Source: Sulfuricurvum sp.
GTDB taxonomy: Bacteria; Campylobacterota; Campylobacteria; Campylobacterales; Sulfurimonadaceae
Assembly: GCA_003245815.1 (NCBI GenBank)
Contig: QKCD01000008.1
Coordinates: 1 to 64,000 of the forward strand
Direction: 5' to 3'
DNA: 64,000 nucleotides
The position numbers and the translations under genes were made by a program. Under the pieces are notes generated by a model. The model worked only from the letters and a program-made list of their open reading frames with translations. It had not been told where the DNA came from and did no database searches. This document shows positions 1 to 9,001 of the stretch, one piece after another; the first letter of the stretch is position 1; every line of letters starts with the position of its first letter.

Positions 1-40
1 CCTCTTCGTTCATGATGGGGATAACGACGGATAGTTTCAC
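1..40 (-). CDS. GT2-family glycosyltransferase (ArnC/DPM1/RgtE-like), N-terminus only, runs off window
   Basis: Reverse complement gives GTG AAA CTA TCC GTC GTT ATC CCC ATC ATG AAC GAA GAG = MKLSVVIPIMNEE, the typical GT2 N-terminus, preceded by AGGAAG (RBS-like). Only 13 codons visible. Confidence 0.65.
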   Translation of the reverse strand, partial: MKLSVVIPIMNEE

Positions 41-56
41 TGTTCTTCCTTTGTAA

Positions 57-329
57 TAGTTGACCTTATGTACCCAATGATATTGCGAGCGCAATTTTCG
101 GCGGTGCAGTGCAAGGCAGTGGTGTGAAGCGTAGTTACACTACACTGACTCACAACTAACGTAGCAAAGTACCGCCGAAAATAGCGCCCGGCAGGGTAAA
201 ACGAGAACGCATCCACTGACGGCGTTAGCGCTTTCCCACCGTAGCTATGGCTACGTTGAAAAACCCCTGCCTTGCATTGAACGCGTTCTCGATTTACTCG
301 CAGTGTCATTGGGTACATAAAGTCAACTA
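57..329. mobile_element. MITE-like palindromic element: core 59-327 with imperfect TIRs, flanked by TA on both sides
   Basis: 57-89 TAGTTGACCTTATGTACCCAATGATATTGCGAG matches the reverse complement of 297-329 (TAGTTGACTTTATGTACCCAATGACACTGCGAG) at 30/33. Nested internal inverted repeats: 89-105/171-187 (16/17) and 110-119/267-276 (10/10). Confidence 0.75.
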
Positions 330-1862
330 GCGTATTTTAGCCAATGCGACGCCGTGTTTCTCATAAATGAGCTCGTAAGCGGCGAAGGTTTCGAGGTAGG
401 GGGTCTTGGTCAGGACATACTCCCCGGCGGCGGGCTTGTCCCGCCTGGCGATCTTCTGCGTGTAGACGAGGAAGCTCGGCATGTTGAGCCGCCAGAGGTG
501 GACGTCGTACCCCTCCTGCCTGGCGATCATCGCCGCCTCCTTGATCGGGGCCTGGGCGATTTTCGCGTAAGTCGGGATGACGGCCCCGTTGAGGGTGACG
601 ACGCTGACGAGGCCCAGCACGATCAGCTTGTAGATGCGCTCGAGCCGCTTCATGGCAAGCAGCACGGCGAGGACGGCGAGGGCGCCGCCGACGGTGAGGC
701 GGTAGGAGAGGCCGAACTCGGCGGGGGCGCCGGCCATGATGTGGCGGGCGTACTCATCCCTGACGTGGGGGTGGATCAGCTCGGAGATCTCCGGCAGGAA
801 GAGCAGTACCCCGAAGAGCAGCAGCAGCGGCAGCACCATCAGCCAGTCGGAACGGAGCTTGCCGACATGCAGCGCCATGATGACGAAGAGCGGGGTGTAG
901 CCGTAGATGACGTAGTGGGGCAGCTTCGTCCCCGAGAGGGAGAAGAAGGCGAAGACGAAGACGAACCAGATCGTGAAGAAGAGGTGCAGGTCGTCGGTCA
1001 CCCAGTTACGGATGTTGCGGATCGCCTTGAGCAGCAGCGAGGTGTAGGGGAGCGTGCCGACGAGCAGCACCGGGACGTAGTAGAGCAGCGAGCCCGCGTG
1101 CCCCTCCATGGAGCCGCTGAAGCGGCTGACGTTGTGCTTCAGGAAGAAGCCGTCGATAAAGGCCTGTCCCTGGTCGAGGTACTCCAGGACGTACCACGGC
1201 CCGGCGACGGTGGCGAAGATCAGCAGCCCGAGCGGGTTGAAGAGACTCTTCGCCCAGAAGCCGAGGTCGCGCTTGATCGCGTAGAAGATGAGGGTCACCG
1301 CGCCGGGGACGAGGATGGCGATGGGCCCCTTGGTGAGCGCTCCCAGGCCGATGAGGACGAAGACCGCGTAGAGGTAGGCCTTTTTGCGCTCCGTATGGTA
1401 GAGGTAGACCATGAACATCGTCGACGCGATAAAGAGGTTGAGCAGGGCGTCGGCGATCGCCGCCTTGGCGATGATGGTGATCTGCAGGGCCGTCGCCATG
1501 AAGAAGGCCGCCATGACGGCGACGGAGCGGTCGTAGTAGCGGCGGGTGAAGAGGTAGAGTACCCCGACCCATGCCGCCGCCGCGAGGGCGGAGGGGAGGC
1601 GCAGGGCGAACTCGTTGAGGCCGAAAAGGGTGACCGAGAGCGCCTGCAGCCAGTAGATGAGGATCGGCTTGTCGAAGCGGGGCTCGCCGTTGAGGTAGGT
1701 CGTCAGGTAGTTGCCCGACGCGAGCATCTCCCGGGTGGCCTCGGTGAAGGCCCCCTCGTCGAGGTCGAAAAGCGGCACGCCGCCCAGCTGGAAGAAGAAG
1801 CCGAAGAAGAGGCCGGCAACGATAAACCAGACGCCGTAGCGTTCGATGAGCGCCCGGTTCAC
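327..1862 (-). CDS. ArnT-like / GT39 family glycosyltransferase, integral membrane
   Basis: ORF track 327..2309 over-extends. GTG start at 1862 overlaps the stop of the upstream PAP2 gene. DLDEGAFTEATREML...GEPRFDKPILIYWLQ is typical of GT39/ArnT; many TM segments. Confidence 0.85.
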   Translation of the reverse strand: MNRALIERYGVWFIVAGLFFGFFFQLGGVPLFDLDEGAFTEATREMLASGNYLTTYLNGEPRFDKPILIYWLQALSVTLFGLNEFALRLPSALAAAAWVGVLYLFTRRYYDRSVAVMAAFFMATALQITIIAKAAIADALLNLFIASTMFMVYLYHTERKKAYLYAVFVLIGLGALTKGPIAILVPGAVTLIFYAIKRDLGFWAKSLFNPLGLLIFATVAGPWYVLEYLDQGQAFIDGFFLKHNVSRFSGSMEGHAGSLLYYVPVLLVGTLPYTSLLLKAIRNIRNWVTDDLHLFFTIWFVFVFAFFSLSGTKLPHYVIYGYTPLFVIMALHVGKLRSDWLMVLPLLLLFGVLLFLPEISELIHPHVRDEYARHIMAGAPAEFGLSYRLTVGGALAVLAVLLAMKRLERIYKLIVLGLVSVVTLNGAVIPTYAKIAQAPIKEAAMIARQEGYDVHLWRLNMPSFLVYTQKIARRDKPAAGEYVLTKTPYLETFAAYELIYEKHGVALAKIR

Positions 1863-2494
1863 GAAGCGGCTCCCTGGGCAGGTTTGTCGTACATGGCCCG
1901 GTAGAGCACGAGGGTGACGGTCGCGCCGAGGAAGCCCCCGGCGATGACGTCGCCGACGTAGTGGGCGGTGACGGCGACGCGGGTGAGCGCCAGGGCGACG
2001 CCGACGGTGAGGAAGGCGACGCGGTACTTCGGCGCCAGCAGGGCGAAGGCGAGCCACGCCCCGATCACCGTCGTGGAGTGCCCCGAGGGAAAGGAGTTGT
2101 AGGCGTGGCCCGTGTGGAACCAGTCGAAGCCGTAGAGCTCCTCGCGGAAGTAGAGCTTCGGGCGGTAGCGGGCGAAGATCGGCTTGAGAATGTTGACGAG
2201 GATCCCCGAGATCGCCGCGGTGCCGAAGACGAAGAGCGAGCCCCGGGCGATGATCGCGTCGCGCTTGCGGTAGAAGAGGTAGAGCAGCAGCGAGGGGACG
2301 AGGTACCACTGGCCGTCACCGAGGCGGGTGAGGGTGTTGACGACGTCGTAGAAGAGCGTTCCCTTGTAGGGGTGGAAAAATTTCGTGACGGGGATGTCGA
2401 CGTAGAGGTAGCAGAGGGTGACGGCAGCGGCGGCGAGAAGGAGTGCCAGCTGCCAGGCGCGGCTGCCGAGTGTGCGGGCGAGGGCGGTGGTCAC
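1859..2494 (-). CDS. PAP2-family phosphatase
   Basis: KPIFARYRP...SFPSGHS...RVAVTAHYVGDV, the three PAP2 motifs. Confidence 0.9.
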   Translation of the reverse strand: MTTALARTLGSRAWQLALLLAAAAVTLCYLYVDIPVTKFFHPYKGTLFYDVVNTLTRLGDGQWYLVPSLLLYLFYRKRDAIIARGSLFVFGTAAISGILVNILKPIFARYRPKLYFREELYGFDWFHTGHAYNSFPSGHSTTVIGAWLAFALLAPKYRVAFLTVGVALALTRVAVTAHYVGDVIAGGFLGATVTLVLYRAMYDKPAQGAAS

Positions 2495-3507
2495 CGCACC
2501 GCCTCTTCGCTGCGGTACCAGGCGACGAACTTCGCGATCCCCTCTTCGATGAGGGTCGTCGGGGCGTAGCCGATCAGGGCTTTCGCCCGGGAGATGTCGG
2601 CGAAGGTCTGGGGAACGTCGCCGGGCTGGGAGGGGAGGCGGTTGATCTGCGCATCGACCCCCAGGGCCGCTTCGATCGTCTCGACGAGCTGTTTGAGGGT
2701 CGTCGTGTGGGATTCGCCGAGGTTGAAGACCTCGTAGACCTTCGCGTTGGCCTCGATGTGCGCCACCGACTTCACGACGCCGTCGATGATGTCGTCGATG
2801 TAGGTGTAGTCGCGGCGCGTCGTGCCGTCGCCGTAGAAGGGGATCGCCTCGCCGTTGTCAATGAGCTTGGTAAACTTGTGGATGGCGAGGTCGGGGCGCT
2901 GGCGCGGTCCGTAGACGGTGAAGAAGCGCAGGCCGATCATGTTGAGCGCGTAGAGGTGGTGGTAGGTATAGGCCATCAGCTCGTTGGACTTCTTCGTCAT
3001 CGCGTAGGGGGAGATGGGGTGGTCGACGAGGTCCTCCTCGCTGAAGGGGACCTTCTCGTTTTCACCGTAGACGGAGGAGCTTGACGCGTAGACGACGTCG
3101 CGGACGCCGAACTTCTTGGCGACCTCGAAGATGTTCTGGGTGCCGTTGATATTGACGTCGGTGTAGAGGCGGGCGTTCTCTATGGAGGGGCGCACGCCCG
3201 CCATCGCCGCGAGGTGGACGATGGTGACGGGGGTGTTCTGCTCCTTCAGCCCGGCGAAGATGCTCTCGAGCAGCTCCAGGTCGCGGATGTCCCCCTCGAC
3301 GAGCTCGAAGCGGGATGGGTCGATCCCTTCGTCGCCCATCATCGTCTTGATCGCCTCGACGTTGCGGCGCTTGATCGCCGGGTCGTAGAAGGGGTTGAAG
3401 TTGTCGATGGTGATAACGCTGCGCCCTTCGCGCAGCAGGGCCTCGCAGAGGTGCGAACCGATAAATCCGGCGCCTCCGGTAACGAAACAGGTGGGTTTGC
3501 GGCTCAT
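2491..3507 (-). CDS. NAD-dependent SDR epimerase, UDP-glucuronate 4-epimerase-like
   Basis: VTGGAGFIGSHL nucleotide-binding motif; NFNPFYDPAIKRRN; YAMTKKSNE (YxxxK). Confidence 0.85.
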   Translation of the reverse strand: MSRKPTCFVTGGAGFIGSHLCEALLREGRSVITIDNFNPFYDPAIKRRNVEAIKTMMGDEGIDPSRFELVEGDIRDLELLESIFAGLKEQNTPVTIVHLAAMAGVRPSIENARLYTDVNINGTQNIFEVAKKFGVRDVVYASSSSVYGENEKVPFSEEDLVDHPISPYAMTKKSNELMAYTYHHLYALNMIGLRFFTVYGPRQRPDLAIHKFTKLIDNGEAIPFYGDGTTRRDYTYIDDIIDGVVKSVAHIEANAKVYEVFNLGESHTTTLKQLVETIEAALGVDAQINRLPSQPGDVPQTFADISRAKALIGYAPTTLIEEGIAKFVAWYRSEEAVR

Positions 3508-4190
3508 ATGGCACTCCTTTGGTCGATAAAGTCGAAGGTCCCTTTTTCAAAGGTGAAATGATACAGGATTTTGGCGGTCAAGTAAACGATGACGAAAGAG
3601 AAGAGGACATCGCTGAAGAAGTGGCCGCCCTGGATGATCCGCCCCAGCCCGACGAGGGCGCCGACGGAGATGGCTGCGGCCATCGCGGCTCTGCGGCGCC
3701 GTTTGGCGAGCAGGGCGAGGGCGATCAGGCCGAAGGCCCCGGCGGAGTGGCCCGAGACGAAGGAGCAGTTGCGCGCGCACTGGTCGCTGATGACGAAGGC
3801 GGGGGTAAACTGTTGGGTGCCGCCGAACTGCGTCACCTTGGCGGGGCGCGCCCGCCCCCAGTGGTCTTTGAAGACGTTGTGCACGATCACTCCCGGCCCG
3901 ACGATCATCACGAGGGCGAAGTAGAAGAGCAGCAGGGGGCGGATAGCAAGGAAGCGGCGTCTGAAGATGAGGTCGGCGATCAGCAGCAGCAGCCCCAGCA
4001 CGGCGACGATGACGATCGGGCGGGGGATGTTGTAGAGCAGGAGCACCAGCGGCTCCTTCGCCCAGAAGAACCCCTCGGCCTCGCGGTAGAAGAGGCCCGA
4101 GACGGCCAGGTCGATCTGCGGCACGAACACGAAAAGCAGGGCCAGCAGCAGCGACGCCAGGTAGAACCACTTGGAGACGCCGAGGATCAT
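3504..4190 (-). CDS. PAP2-family phosphatase (lipid A phosphatase-like)
   Basis: Start MILGVSKWF at 4190. KDHWGRARP...CSFVSGHSA...RIIQGGHFFSDV. Confidence 0.85.
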   Translation of the reverse strand: MILGVSKWFYLASLLLALLFVFVPQIDLAVSGLFYREAEGFFWAKEPLVLLLYNIPRPIVIVAVLGLLLLIADLIFRRRFLAIRPLLLFYFALVMIVGPGVIVHNVFKDHWGRARPAKVTQFGGTQQFTPAFVISDQCARNCSFVSGHSAGAFGLIALALLAKRRRRAAMAAAISVGALVGLGRIIQGGHFFSDVLFSFVIVYLTAKILYHFTFEKGTFDFIDQRSAI

Positions 4191-5665
4191 TCGTACCCCT
4201 TGAAGCCGTCGAGGCGGTAGGCGTAGTAGTCGAGGCTGAAGTCGCGGTGGATCGGGATATGGATCGTCGCGATCTTTTCGGCGGAGTCGAAACGGCCGGC
4301 GACGCTGTCGATGGTATCTTTCGTCGTAACATAGACGAAGTCGCCGCCGATCTGCGTCTGCATGTCCGTCGTCAGCTCGTAGTGGTCGAGGATGGAGCCG
4401 TCGGGGTTCCATATCATCGCGTCGAAGGGGTGGGGACGGACGTAGTAGATGAGCGACGCGAGGCTCTTGCGGTCGTCGCTCAGGAGCTTGGCGCCGGGGT
4501 TGGCGGCCAGGACTCTGCCGACCTCCTCGCCGAGGCGGTCCCAGCCGAGGATCCGCTTCTGCGGGTCGGTCTTGCGGGTCAGCTCGATGTTCAGCACGTG
4601 GGCGACGGCGTGGAAGTGGTAGAAGAGCAGGGCCATGGCGATATTGACGCCGATGCCGATCTTCAGCAGCCGCATGCGCTGCTGCGCGACGAGGGTGCCG
4701 ACGACGATCAGGGTGCCGGCGATGTAGACCGGGGCCGCCCAGTTGGCGTGGGCCCGGGAGAGAAAGCTGATCGTCGTGATCAGGGTGAAGAAGGGGATGA
4801 CGAACCAGGCGAGCATTTTAAAGCGCTCGTCAGAGGCGAGGCCCCGGTAGCGGACGAAGAGCATCACCAGCACAACGAAGAGCACCGGCCCGAAGACGGC
4901 GAGCTGGCCGCCGAGGAACTCCGCCAGCTTGTCGAAGTGGAAGAGCGAGCTTTCCAGGTGGGCGTTGTCGCGGGTGTGGAGGAAGCTGGCGAAGTGGTTG
5001 CTGATGTTCCAGAGCAGGTTGGGCGAGTAGACGAGCGCCGCGACCGCCATCGCCGCGTAGAGGCGGGCGTTTTTCAGGTGGCGGCGGTAGGGTGCGCTCA
5101 GCCCCAGGTAGAGAAGGGCGGAGACCATGAAGAGGAGCATCGTGTACTTGCTCAGCAGCCCGAAGCCGCCGGAAACGCCCAGCAGCAGCCACCAGCGCCA
5201 CGCGTCCGTGCGGATCGCCCGGACGAAGAAGAGCAGTGATAGGGCCCAGAAGAGCAGGAATACCGCGTCGGTGGAGATGATCATGCTCGAGAGCGAGACC
5301 GCCGGCAGGGTCGTGAAGGTGAGCAGGGCGAAGAAGCCCGTCTTTTCGTCGTAGAGCTCCCGGCCGAGGAGGTAGAGCGTCATGGCGGTGATGATGTAGA
5401 GGAAGAGCGAACCGATCTTGACGCCGATCTCGCCGTCGCCGAAGAGGGCGGTCGTGGCCATGATCGTCCAGGCGACCATCGGCGGCTTGGAGTAGTAGCC
5501 GAAGTCGAAGTGCTGCGCCCACCCCCAGTAGTAGGCCTCGTCGGCGTAGAGGTTGATGTCGCTCGTCGCGAGGACGGCGAAGCGGTAGAGCGTGACGAGG
5601 AGGATCAGTGCAAAGGCGGAGCGGGCGGAGTAGGGACTCTCTTGCAGGGAGCGGAAAAATGACAC
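4187..5665 (-). CDS. ArnT-like / GT39 family glycosyltransferase
   Basis: DINLYADEAYYWGWAQHFDFGYYSKPPMVAW motif of GT39; multiple TM segments. Confidence 0.85.
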   Translation of the reverse strand: MSFFRSLQESPYSARSAFALILLVTLYRFAVLATSDINLYADEAYYWGWAQHFDFGYYSKPPMVAWTIMATTALFGDGEIGVKIGSLFLYIITAMTLYLLGRELYDEKTGFFALLTFTTLPAVSLSSMIISTDAVFLLFWALSLLFFVRAIRTDAWRWWLLLGVSGGFGLLSKYTMLLFMVSALLYLGLSAPYRRHLKNARLYAAMAVAALVYSPNLLWNISNHFASFLHTRDNAHLESSLFHFDKLAEFLGGQLAVFGPVLFVVLVMLFVRYRGLASDERFKMLAWFVIPFFTLITTISFLSRAHANWAAPVYIAGTLIVVGTLVAQQRMRLLKIGIGVNIAMALLFYHFHAVAHVLNIELTRKTDPQKRILGWDRLGEEVGRVLAANPGAKLLSDDRKSLASLIYYVRPHPFDAMIWNPDGSILDHYELTTDMQTQIGGDFVYVTTKDTIDSVAGRFDSAEKIATIHIPIHRDFSLDYYAYRLDGFKGYE

Positions 5666-5828
5666 AGAAAACCTTTTTGGCGTCGCTGATGGGAGGGCGG
5701 GAACATCCTCTAAAAGTGTGACATTATAGCATATCGGCCGCCCCCCCGCAGTGACGGAGCCCGGCAGGAGTGAAAGCGTACGGTGATTTCACCGGCCCCG
5801 GCAGGGGCTTGGCTCCCGATGCGGGCGG

Positions 5829-6554
5829 TCAGTAGTAGATTTTGGCGAGGTAGAGGCCGTTGTGGGGGGCGGGGGGGATCTTGAAGTCCGCCTCGCAGGC
5901 GAGCTGGCGGACGAGATCCTCCTTGCTCCGTTTCCCGGCGCTGATGGCGAGGAGGAAGCCGACCATCAGGCGGATCTGGCTGCGGAGGAAGCCGTTACCC
6001 TCGATGCGCAAAACGACCCTCCCCTTGTGGCGGTAGGCGCGGGCGCTGTAGATCGTGCGGCGGTCGTGGGCGGTTTCGCTGCCGGTCTTCTTGAAGCGCT
6101 CGAAGTCGTGGGTGCCGACGAAGGCCTGCATCGCGTCGTCGATCTTCGCGACGTCCAGGGGGTCGCAGAAGGTGACGAAGTCCCACTCGAAGGGGTTGGG
6201 CTCCGCCTCGCTGAGGAGGTAGCGGTAGACCCGCCGTCTCGCGCTGAAGCGGGCGTGGAACTCCGGGTGGACCGGTTCCACCCGGCGGATGCGGACGGAG
6301 GGGGGGAGCTGGCGGTTGAGGACCCATTTGAGCTTGCCGATGTCGCTCCAGTGCGCCGGGAGGTCGCAGTGGACGACCTGGCCGCTGGCGTGCACCCCGC
6401 TGTCGGTCCGCCCCGAGGCGACGGGGAGGGCGTCGATACCCAGGCGCGCGAGGGCGCGGTGCAGCGCCCCCATCACCGTGTTGCCCGTCGAGGTCTGCAT
6501 CTGCGACCCCATAAAGCTCGTGCCGTTGTAGGCGAGGGTGATCTTGACGCGCAT
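5829..6554 (-). CDS. truA: tRNA pseudouridine(38-40) synthase TruA
   Basis: KITLAYNGTSFMGSQ...GRTDSGVHASGQVVHCD, including the catalytic Asp motif. Confidence 0.93.
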   Translation of the reverse strand: MRVKITLAYNGTSFMGSQMQTSTGNTVMGALHRALARLGIDALPVASGRTDSGVHASGQVVHCDLPAHWSDIGKLKWVLNRQLPPSVRIRRVEPVHPEFHARFSARRRVYRYLLSEAEPNPFEWDFVTFCDPLDVAKIDDAMQAFVGTHDFERFKKTGSETAHDRRTIYSARAYRHKGRVVLRIEGNGFLRSQIRLMVGFLLAISAGKRSKEDLVRQLACEADFKIPPAPHNGLYLAKIYY

Positions 6555-7573
6555 CAGTACCTCGTCAGTACCCGCCGGTAGTAGATCCAGGCCGTGACCG
6601 TCAGCCAGAGCAGGGGGAGCAGCGCCGTCAGGCGGTAGTCGAGCATGGGCTCGAGCCCGATACTCATGGCGTAGTAGGCCAGCAGGGTCGCGAAGATGAA
6701 GAGGTAGAGGTGGCTGCTCTGGTGGCGGGAGTAGACGACGCCGATGACGAGGATCATCGCCAGCGAGAGCAGCGGGAACAGCGACATCAGGACGTTGCGC
6801 AGCATCTGGTGGCGCCGGATATGGTTTTTGGCCGGGTCGCTCCAGTACTCCCAGGCGTCCTGGTAGTGGCGCTCCTCCATCAGCAGCATGTCGTTGATCA
6901 GCAGGGTGTCGAAATCGGTCTGCGTCAGGGTCGTCTCCGTGTAGTTGTACCCCTCACCCTTGTCCAGCTGCAGCCGCAGGACGCCGTTGTCGTTGATGAT
7001 CCGGGCCGCCTTGGCGCTGATGAGGATCTCCTCGCGCTGCGCCTTGTTGAAGAGGTAGACGTCGGAGAAGCTCTGCCCGGCGTTGTCGCTGCCGATGAAG
7101 AGCTGCCAGGGGCCGAAGCTGTAGCCGAACTCGGAGGCTTCGAGGTTGAACTTCGCCTCGCTCTTCTTCTGGATGATGAAGTTCTTCGCCATGATCTTCG
7201 TGTGGGGGAAGAGGTAGAAGAAGTTGAAGAAGAGCAGCGCCGAGAGGAGCAGGGCCGGCATGAAGAAGACCCTCAGGATATGGTTGGGGGTGAGCCCGAG
7301 GGTGAAGATGACGACCGTCTCGTTGTCGGCGGAGAGCTTGTGCAGCGAAATCGCCGCAGCGACGAAGAAGGTGAGCGGCAGCAGGTAGAAGAGGATCTCC
7401 GGCAGGTTGAAGAGGTAGAGCGTGAACATGTCGAAGGGGTTGAACTGGATCACCGAGGTGAACTTCGCCAGCTTGACGAGGAAGACGACCGACGCCACGA
7501 CGAAGAAGGGCATGAAGATCGAGAAGAAGAGGACCGAGAAGTTCGCGAGGATGTAACGGCGCAGCTTATCCAT
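6554..7573 (-). CDS. LptF/LptG family LPS export permease (YjgP/YjgQ)
   Basis: MDKLRRYILANFSVLFFSIFMPFFVVASVVFLVKLA with 6-TM pattern and periplasmic domain. Confidence 0.8.
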   Translation of the reverse strand: MDKLRRYILANFSVLFFSIFMPFFVVASVVFLVKLAKFTSVIQFNPFDMFTLYLFNLPEILFYLLPLTFFVAAAISLHKLSADNETVVIFTLGLTPNHILRVFFMPALLLSALLFFNFFYLFPHTKIMAKNFIIQKKSEAKFNLEASEFGYSFGPWQLFIGSDNAGQSFSDVYLFNKAQREEILISAKAARIINDNGVLRLQLDKGEGYNYTETTLTQTDFDTLLINDMLLMEERHYQDAWEYWSDPAKNHIRRHQMLRNVLMSLFPLLSLAMILVIGVVYSRHQSSHLYLFIFATLLAYYAMSIGLEPMLDYRLTALLPLLWLTVTAWIYYRRVLTRY

Positions 7574-8324
7574 AAAGGGCCCCGATGTAGGCGTGCACCT
7601 GGGTGTCGAACATGTAGACGATCCAGGTCGCCATGGCCAGGAAGGGGATGAAGGGGAGCTGCTTGCTCTCCTCGGTTTCGTCGCGCAGCAGCAGCATCGC
7701 CGGCAGGGCGAGCAGGGCGGAGAGGAAGATCGCCGCCAGGGTGAGCTCGACGCCCAGCAGCGCCCCCATCGTCGCGGCGATCATGATGTCGGCCTCGCCC
7801 ATCGCCTCTTTCTTGATGGCGTAGGAGAGGTAGAAGCGCAGCAGGGAGAAGGCCCCGGCGAAAATGAGGGCGTTGACGAACTGCTCGATCAGCATCGGCA
7901 GGGAATAGGCACTGATGACGGCCAGGGTCAGGGCCGAGAGGTTGAGGCTGTCGGGGACCATCTTGTAGTAGAAGTCGATGACCGAGAGAGTCAGCAGCAG
8001 CAAAAAGGCGACGGCGATGCCGACGGCCGGGAGGGTGAACCCCATCTTCACGAAGACGGCGAGGAAGATGATGCCCCCCATGAGCTCCACGAGGGGGTAC
8101 TGTACCGAGATCGGCTTGCCGCAGAAGGCGCAGCGCCCGCGGAGGAAAATCCAGGAGAAGAGGGGAATGTTGTGCCACGGCTTCAGGGGCGTTTTGCAGT
8201 GGACGCAGTGCGACGCGGGGAAGACGACGCTCTCGTCCTTGGGGATCCGCACGATCAGGACGTTGAGGAAAGAGCCGATGGAACAGCCGAGGATAAAGAT
8301 CAGCGCATAGAGCAGGAAACTCAT
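7566..8324 (-). CDS. Prepilin peptidase (A24 family)
   Basis: FLNVLIVRIPKDESVVFPASHCVHCKTPLKPWHNIPLFSWIFLRGRCAFC, the zinc-motif cysteines and aspartyl motifs of A24. Confidence 0.92.
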   Translation of the reverse strand: MSFLLYALIFILGCSIGSFLNVLIVRIPKDESVVFPASHCVHCKTPLKPWHNIPLFSWIFLRGRCAFCGKPISVQYPLVELMGGIIFLAVFVKMGFTLPAVGIAVAFLLLLTLSVIDFYYKMVPDSLNLSALTLAVISAYSLPMLIEQFVNALIFAGAFSLLRFYLSYAIKKEAMGEADIMIAATMGALLGVELTLAAIFLSALLALPAMLLLRDETEESKQLPFIPFLAMATWIVYMFDTQVHAYIGALYG

Positions 8325-9001
8325 TTAAGCCCCCCGAAACGGCGCTCAATCGTCGTGAACTTTTCGATGATCCCCGAAAGCTCGGCGGTCGTGAACTCCG
8401 GCCAGAGGGTATCGCTGAAGAAAAGCTCGGCGTAGGCGGCCTGCCAGAGGAGGAAGTTCGAAAGCCGGGTGTCGCCCCCGGTGCGGATCAGCAGGTCGAC
8501 GTCGGCGGGGCAGTCCAGCGCCGCACCGATGCGCGCTTCGGTGAGGGGCTCTTCGGAGCCGCGCAGACGCTCGAAGACGCGGACCAGTTCGTCCCGGGAA
8601 CCGTAGTTGAGCGCCAGGCTCTGGATCAGGCCGTCGCAGTGGGCGGTCTGGGTACGGATCGATTCGATGGTGCGCTGCAGGGCCGGGGAGAAACGGCCGA
8701 GATCGCCGATCGGTTCGAAGCGGATATTGTGTTCGAGGTAGGTCGGCAGCTCGTTTTTGAGATAGTGGTCGAGAAGCTTCATCAGAAACTCCACCTCCAT
8801 CTTCGGGCGCTTCCAGTTTTCGGTGCTGAAGGCGTAGAGGGTGAGGCGCTCGATCTGCGGCTGTTGGGAACAGAAGGTCGTCACGTTGCGGACGATCTCC
8901 GCCCCCTTCTCATGCCCCTTGACCCGTTTCAGTCCCTGTTCCTTGGCCCAGCGGCCGTTGCCGTCCATGATGATGGCGATATGCTTGGCAACGTTTTTCA
9001 T
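8321..9001 (-). CDS. uppS: Isoprenyl transferase / undecaprenyl diphosphate synthase
   Basis: HIAIIMDGNGRWAKEQG...YAFSTENWKRP...DLLIRTGGDTRLSNFLLWQAAYAELFF. Confidence 0.95.
   Translation of the reverse strand: MKNVAKHIAIIMDGNGRWAKEQGLKRVKGHEKGAEIVRNVTTFCSQQPQIERLTLYAFSTENWKRPKMEVEFLMKLLDHYLKNELPTYLEHNIRFEPIGDLGRFSPALQRTIESIRTQTAHCDGLIQSLALNYGSRDELVRVFERLRGSEEPLTEARIGAALDCPADVDLLIRTGGDTRLSNFLLWQAAYAELFFSDTLWPEFTTAELSGIIEKFTTIERRFGGLK

Noticed and set aside
37-318. 93-aa minus-strand ORF MYPMTLRVNRERVQCK...
   Set aside because: Almost wholly within the inverted-repeat element. Its start and end fall in the TIRs, so it is better explained as a chance ORF of a palindromic non-coding repeat than as a protein.
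59-327. Integron attC site
   Set aside because: Size and palindromy are tempting, but no integrase is present, and the ends GTTGAC(C)/GTCAAC do not match the GTTRRRY / RYYYAAC core sites. TA flanks fit a MITE better.
1863-2309. N-terminal extension of the GT39 ORF (MVPRPLAAALPLLPQ...)
   Set aside because: Out-of-frame translation of the upstream PAP2 gene. A GTG at 1862 with 4-nt stop/start overlap is the plausible start.
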